Shown: positions 61,486 to 64,000 of the stretch, in pieces
Layout of the letters: every line of letters begins with the position of its first letter
How positions within the stretch are numbered: the stretch's first letter is position 1
Assembly (NCBI RefSeq): GCF_030055425.1
Contig: NZ_JASFYE010000008.1
Span: forward strand, 15,288 to 79,287
Direction of reading: 5' to 3'
Source: Methanothermobacter sp.
GTDB lineage: Archaea > Methanobacteriota > Methanobacteria > Methanobacteriales > Methanothermobacteraceae
DNA length: 64,000 nt
Notes under the pieces: generated by a model
Seen by the model: only the letters and a program-made list of their open reading frames with translations
What the model was told of the DNA's origin: nothing
Databases searched by the model: none
Translations under genes and position numbers: made by a program

Positions 61486-61812
61486 AGAGTGCAACTGAAT
61501 TTAGGTCTGAGTCTCCTGTCATGCACAGGTAAAGGTACTCCTATGCATCAAAACAGGTATCAGGAAAATTCCTGAAAGTGATTACCGTATTGGAATTATC
61601 ATAAAAAATTGTTATATATTGGTGAAACCCAGTTTTGTAACCGTATCACAAGATCATTAAAGCTTTCTTTTGATCTTTTGACGATACCATAATCCTTTTT
61701 TAACGATAATATCAGTTTTGATTGTTTTTTGGATTTATCAGATTCTTAATGTGACCTCTGGATATCCTAGTTATGGATGGTTATGGGTGTGGTTATGACA
61801 GGTTATGGGATT
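61486..61812. other. AT-rich noncoding spacer
   Basis: No supported gene. The last 60 bp contain four GGTTATG-like repeats (about 61766-61808) next to the end of the convergent membrane protein gene. Short frames here lack ribosome sites. Confidence 0.35.
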
Positions 61813-62538
61813 CTATCTTTGATTAGATGAGTTGAAATTGTTTGTATTGTTTTCATTTTTCTTTTCTTTTTTATCTGGGTCTCCTTGTAGTTTATATCTG
61901 GATCTAGATGGGCCTGAAGTGTGGTGGTACTTACTGGATGGATCATCTTCCACATCTATGAATATGCTCCCATTTGAGAAGGGGTGGATCCACACGTCCC
62001 TTGTAGGGTTGCTTATGCTCAGGTGGGGTCCTGTAAATCCTTGGTCTGACCTATTGCCTGTGTTTTGGCCTGCCGCCCATGATTCGATCATGCCATTCAC
62101 AGGACTGTGCGGAACCATTATTACCACTGTACAGAATGCAAGTACGACCATTACTGCCAGGATCCTCCTTTCACGTGCCTTGGAGTTTTTATTCTTCCAT
62201 TTCACAGCGTATCTCATCTTCTTTAAAGGGTGAAGGAGTGGGCAACCTGTAGGTGTCATACAGTCAAGTACAATATGTGAGAAGAGCCCCACTGTCAGCC
62301 CCGCGCCTATTGTGGCATCATACATCATGTAAATCAGAGCTGAGGGTATTAGAATGAAGAGGTTGTGAAGGTTTCTTTTGTGATTATCATAAACTGCAAT
62401 TTCTAGGAAATCAATTACTGTACCTGCTGCAACTGTAACAATAAAATAGTAGGGTCCCAGATCCACACCGAGGATATAACCAAGGACAGTGCCCATGATA
62501 AATGCAAAAATCGCATGAGTGTACCATCTCATCCCCAT
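61813..62538 (-). CDS. YdjM/DUF457-type membrane protein (metal-dependent hydrolase-like)
   Basis: A 241-residue protein. GGAGTTCAG precedes ATG 62538 (MGMRWYTHAIFAF). Four or five membrane helices fill the first 150 residues, with conserved motifs: THAIFAF, DFLEIAVYDNHKRNLHNL and GLFSHIVLDCMTPTGCPLLHPL. The His and Asp spacing matches YdjM-like proteins once described as membrane metal-dependent hydrolases. After a last helix the C-terminus is extracytoplasmic or soluble, polar and low in complexity (ending in Asn/Ser/Gln). Function unknown. Confidence 0.75.
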   Translation of the reverse strand: MGMRWYTHAIFAFIMGTVLGYILGVDLGPYYFIVTVAAGTVIDFLEIAVYDNHKRNLHNLFILIPSALIYMMYDATIGAGLTVGLFSHIVLDCMTPTGCPLLHPLKKMRYAVKWKNKNSKARERRILAVMVVLAFCTVVIMVPHSPVNGMIESWAAGQNTGNRSDQGFTGPHLSISNPTRDVWIHPFSNGSIFIDVEDDPSSKYHHTSGPSRSRYKLQGDPDKKEKKNENNTNNFNSSNQR

Positions 62539-62555
62539 CTGAACTCCTGTGAATT

Positions 62556-63134
62556 TCATGATGCAATCCAGAGCAGTGTCCTTGCTATTATCGTTCCAAA
62601 CCATACAGATGCAAGAACAAGATATGTAACAGTTCCCGTAAGGCCCATTGCAATCTTCAGGTATAATAAAAAGGCTATAATCCCTCCCATTATGATCAGA
62701 GGTATTTTTATGTCGGTCACTTCATCTTCTTCGAGGCTCAGGACCTTCATATTGTTCAGGAGCTTTGTGTGGTATCCCTTTGTCTCTGCTCGTATGCTGC
62801 AGAGTATCTGGACCTCACTGATTATATCCAGGAAGAAGCGGGTTGAGCTCCTTGAGAGGTCCTGCAGATCATTGAAGACTATCAGGACGTCCCTGTTTTT
62901 TGTTCTTTTCTTTATGGTCCTTGTGATCTCATTCAGAGTGTATTTGCTGTATATGGTGGTTTTGGATGATTCTATAAGCTCTGAGAGTATCATCGCAGCG
63001 GTTTCCTTTGCGGGGTTTATAATCTCCAGGTAGATGATCTCGTAGTCTGCGTTTATATCATATTCTGTGACGTCCCTGTATCTCACAGCCACGCTCCTGC
63101 CATTTTCGAGGTGTTCGTTGATGAGTTTCTCCAA
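62556..63134 (-). CDS. Membrane-anchored protein with a Walker B-like motif
   Basis: A 192-residue protein from TTG 63134 after GGGGAGTG. Residues 1-140 are soluble: IIYLEIINPAKETAAMIL, later DVLIVFNDLQDLSRSS (about 82-97; like an ATPase Walker B strand with Asp) and VQILCSIRAETKGYHTKLL. No P-loop is present. Two hydrophobic helices end the protein (about 143-190). It lies 17 nt ahead of the YdjM-like gene and likely works with it. It looks like a partial AAA/STAND-like domain; this is only a resemblance. Confidence 0.6.
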   Translation of the reverse strand: MEKLINEHLENGRSVAVRYRDVTEYDINADYEIIYLEIINPAKETAAMILSELIESSKTTIYSKYTLNEITRTIKKRTKNRDVLIVFNDLQDLSRSSTRFFLDIISEVQILCSIRAETKGYHTKLLNNMKVLSLEEDEVTDIKIPLIIMGGIIAFLLYLKIAMGLTGTVTYLVLASVWFGTIIARTLLWIAS

Positions 63135-63188
63135 GCCTTACACTCCCCTGTTACAGATTTAAGGCCCATAGTGACTCTGCATGATCCT

Positions 63189-63401
63189 TCATCTATGGCT
63201 TCCATGGGTACAGGTTCCAGAGAGGATGTGTACCTCTAGGTGGAGGTGTATTCCAAGGAGATGTTCTTCAATTGTGTCCATGTACAGGGTTTCTTCTAGA
63301 ATAAAGAGGCGGTTGTCATTTTTTCTGTCAAAGGGCAGTCTTTCTGTTGGTTCTCCAGTTTCTTTCGCTGAGGGCAGGGCGGCTCTTATTTCACCATTCA
63401 T
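63189..63401 (-). CDS. Small protein of unknown function
   Basis: A 70-residue protein from ATG 63401 with a strong AGGTGAT site (minus strand, 63413-63407). It begins MNGEIRAALPSAKETGEP and has an amphipathic middle part (RLFILEETLYMDTIEEHLLG) and a His-rich end (HLHLEVHILSGTCTHGSH). No family recognised. Supported by the ribosome site and by the promoter with inverted arms upstream; cotranscription with the 63134 gene is likely. Confidence 0.55.
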   Translation of the reverse strand: MNGEIRAALPSAKETGEPTERLPFDRKNDNRLFILEETLYMDTIEEHLLGIHLHLEVHILSGTCTHGSHR

Positions 63402-63406
63402 TTTAA

Positions 63407-63446
63407 TCACCTCATATTACCATAGGACTATTAAATAATACTATGG
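63407..63446 (-). promoter_or_regulatory. Promoter with inverted repeat around its TATA box
   Basis: CCATAG (63420-63425) and CTATGG (63441-63446) are inverted arms that flank a TATA-like ATTATTTAAT on the minus strand (63430-63439); the inner bases are also partly symmetrical. The layout resembles that at 61435-61485 with a different arm sequence. Confidence 0.5.
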
Positions 63447-63732
63447 ATATATGAGGTTATGGGTTCAGGATAAGGGAAGTATGCGATTTCGGCGGACTCA
63501 ATAAACTGGACGTATATAAGTAGGATTTTGCTTCTTTTTGGTCGTATATTGCGGGAGGTCCCTGTGTAATGTAAATCCAATTCAGAATTTTCCGGAGTGA
63601 GAACTCCAGGGGTGTAGCTATTTTGTCGTCCAGAGACAATCATATAGACCTCGAATAAATCATCTTAAGGTGCTGTAAGAACCACTCTTCTCTAACAATC
63701 CTGAAATTGGATGTTTAACTAGATGTTATGCA
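63447..63732. other. Noncoding spacer, nothing firm
   Basis: Two overlapping minus-strand frames (63431-63643 and 63457-63639) lack a convincing ribosome site and show no family. I see no RNA gene here. Confidence 0.3.
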
Positions 63733-63752
63733 GTACCCATAAACTTTTATTA
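63733..63752 (+). promoter_or_regulatory. Promoter element matching 60275
   Basis: GTACCCATAAACTTTTATTA, one mismatch from the element at 60275-60294. It is followed by a TATA-like TTATTATAAT and, 43 bp on from its first base, by ATG 63776 without a ribosome site, so the mRNA may be leaderless. Confidence 0.55.
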
Positions 63753-63775
63753 TAATATTAATAATATGTAATATT

Positions 63776-63900
63776 ATGGTCAGTGGATATGGTGCTACCT
63801 CCACAGTTTCTCTTCAAGAGATTCTTAATGTGCCAAATTCCATGTCCAGGGGCTTTTATCTCCATAAAATCATATCAGAAGGGCTTCATAAAATTCCTGA
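63776..63900 (+). pseudogene. Small gene related to the end of the 60457 product, possibly frameshifted
   Basis: From ATG 63776 the frame gives VSGYGATSTVSLQEILNV and then SMSRGFYLHKIISEGL, a ribbon-helix-helix-like pattern matching the 60457 C-terminus. After this the frame stays open to the window end but overlaps the next gene by 90 bp. In another frame a TGA (63898-63900) immediately precedes the next ribosome site, as expected for a normal gene end. A one-base change near the AAAATT at about 63888 would explain this. It could also be intact with an unusual overlap. Confidence 0.4.
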
Positions 63901-63909
63901 GGTGATGAT

Positions 63910-64000
63910 ATGGATTTTGACGACCACTGGGAAGATATGGATCTGGATGAAGAATTTAGGGACCGTAGAGTATGTGAAATTGATGAATACGCCTTTATAT
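63910..64000 (+). CDS. Acidic protein, N-terminal part only (runs off the window)
   Basis: ATG 63910 follows a strong AGGTGAT site (63900-63906). The 30 visible residues, MDFDDHWEDMDLDEEF then RDRRVCEIDEYAFI, are highly acidic. The rest lies beyond the window. No family can be assigned. Confidence 0.5.
   Translation, partial: MDFDDHWEDMDLDEEFRDRRVCEIDEYAFI

Noticed and set aside
63431-63643. Two overlapping minus-strand frames
   Set aside because: No convincing ribosome site, no recognisable family, and they compete with each other for the same bases.

Overview
The window looks like chromosome from a thermophilic methanogenic archaeon of the genus Methanothermobacter. The evidence is a secreted pseudomurein-binding transglutaminase, archaeal families (archaeal GatC, ApgM, class III prepilins, UPF0200/UPF0201, 4-phosphopantoate-beta-alanine ligase, methanogen-type response regulators), AGG/ATA-rich codon use, TATA-box promoters and ribosome binding sites of the AGGTGAT/GGAGGTGAT type, with frequent GTG and TTG starts. 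I recognise the gene order (asnB, gatC, hom, apgM, pyrG ... uvrC, uvrB, uvrA ... cobN) from M. thermautotrophicus, but no search was run. I see no rRNA, tRNA or CRISPR array.

Layout. 1-8.7 kb: a 57-bp tandem repeat, a cell-wall peptidase-like gene, then amino acid, glycolysis and pyrimidine genes. 8.8-20 kb: an STT3-like oligosaccharyltransferase, a prepilin peptidase and a run of proteins with prepilin-like N-termini that reads as a surface-filament cluster. 20-24 kb: Dph6-like ligase, RNA-binding protein, nucleotide kinase, CoA-pathway ligase, M42 peptidase. 24-26 kb and 33-38 kb: two-component signalling (RecA/KaiC-like ATPase, response regulators with a methanogen output domain, histidine kinases). 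26-33 kb: bacterial-type uvrC divergent from uvrB-uvrA. 39-47 kb: a ChlI/ChlD-CobN chelatase pair enclosing an ECF-type transporter. 47-54 kb: a 1205-residue multi-PAS kinase, a PEP-synthase relative without its kinase domain and catalytic Cys, a DUF368 protein and a NERD protein.

54.3-64 kb is accessory DNA: a MntA/HepT toxin-antitoxin pair, a tyrosine recombinase, small regulators, an AT-rich OLD-family nuclease, two ribbon-helix-helix proteins, a 265-bp array of GTATATC/GATATAC repeats, a G-rich tract, and several promoters flanked or overlapped by inverted repeats. This is the best candidate for an undescribed system, probably an integrated element with its own control or maintenance region.

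A second theme is repeated local duplication. At six gene ends (13.6, 19.0, 34.3, 36.5, 37.7 and 53.3 kb) the 3' end of a gene plus adjacent spacer is copied again 52-67 bp downstream. Similar duplications occur in spacers at 0-0.2, 7.06, 28.0 and 55.3 kb.
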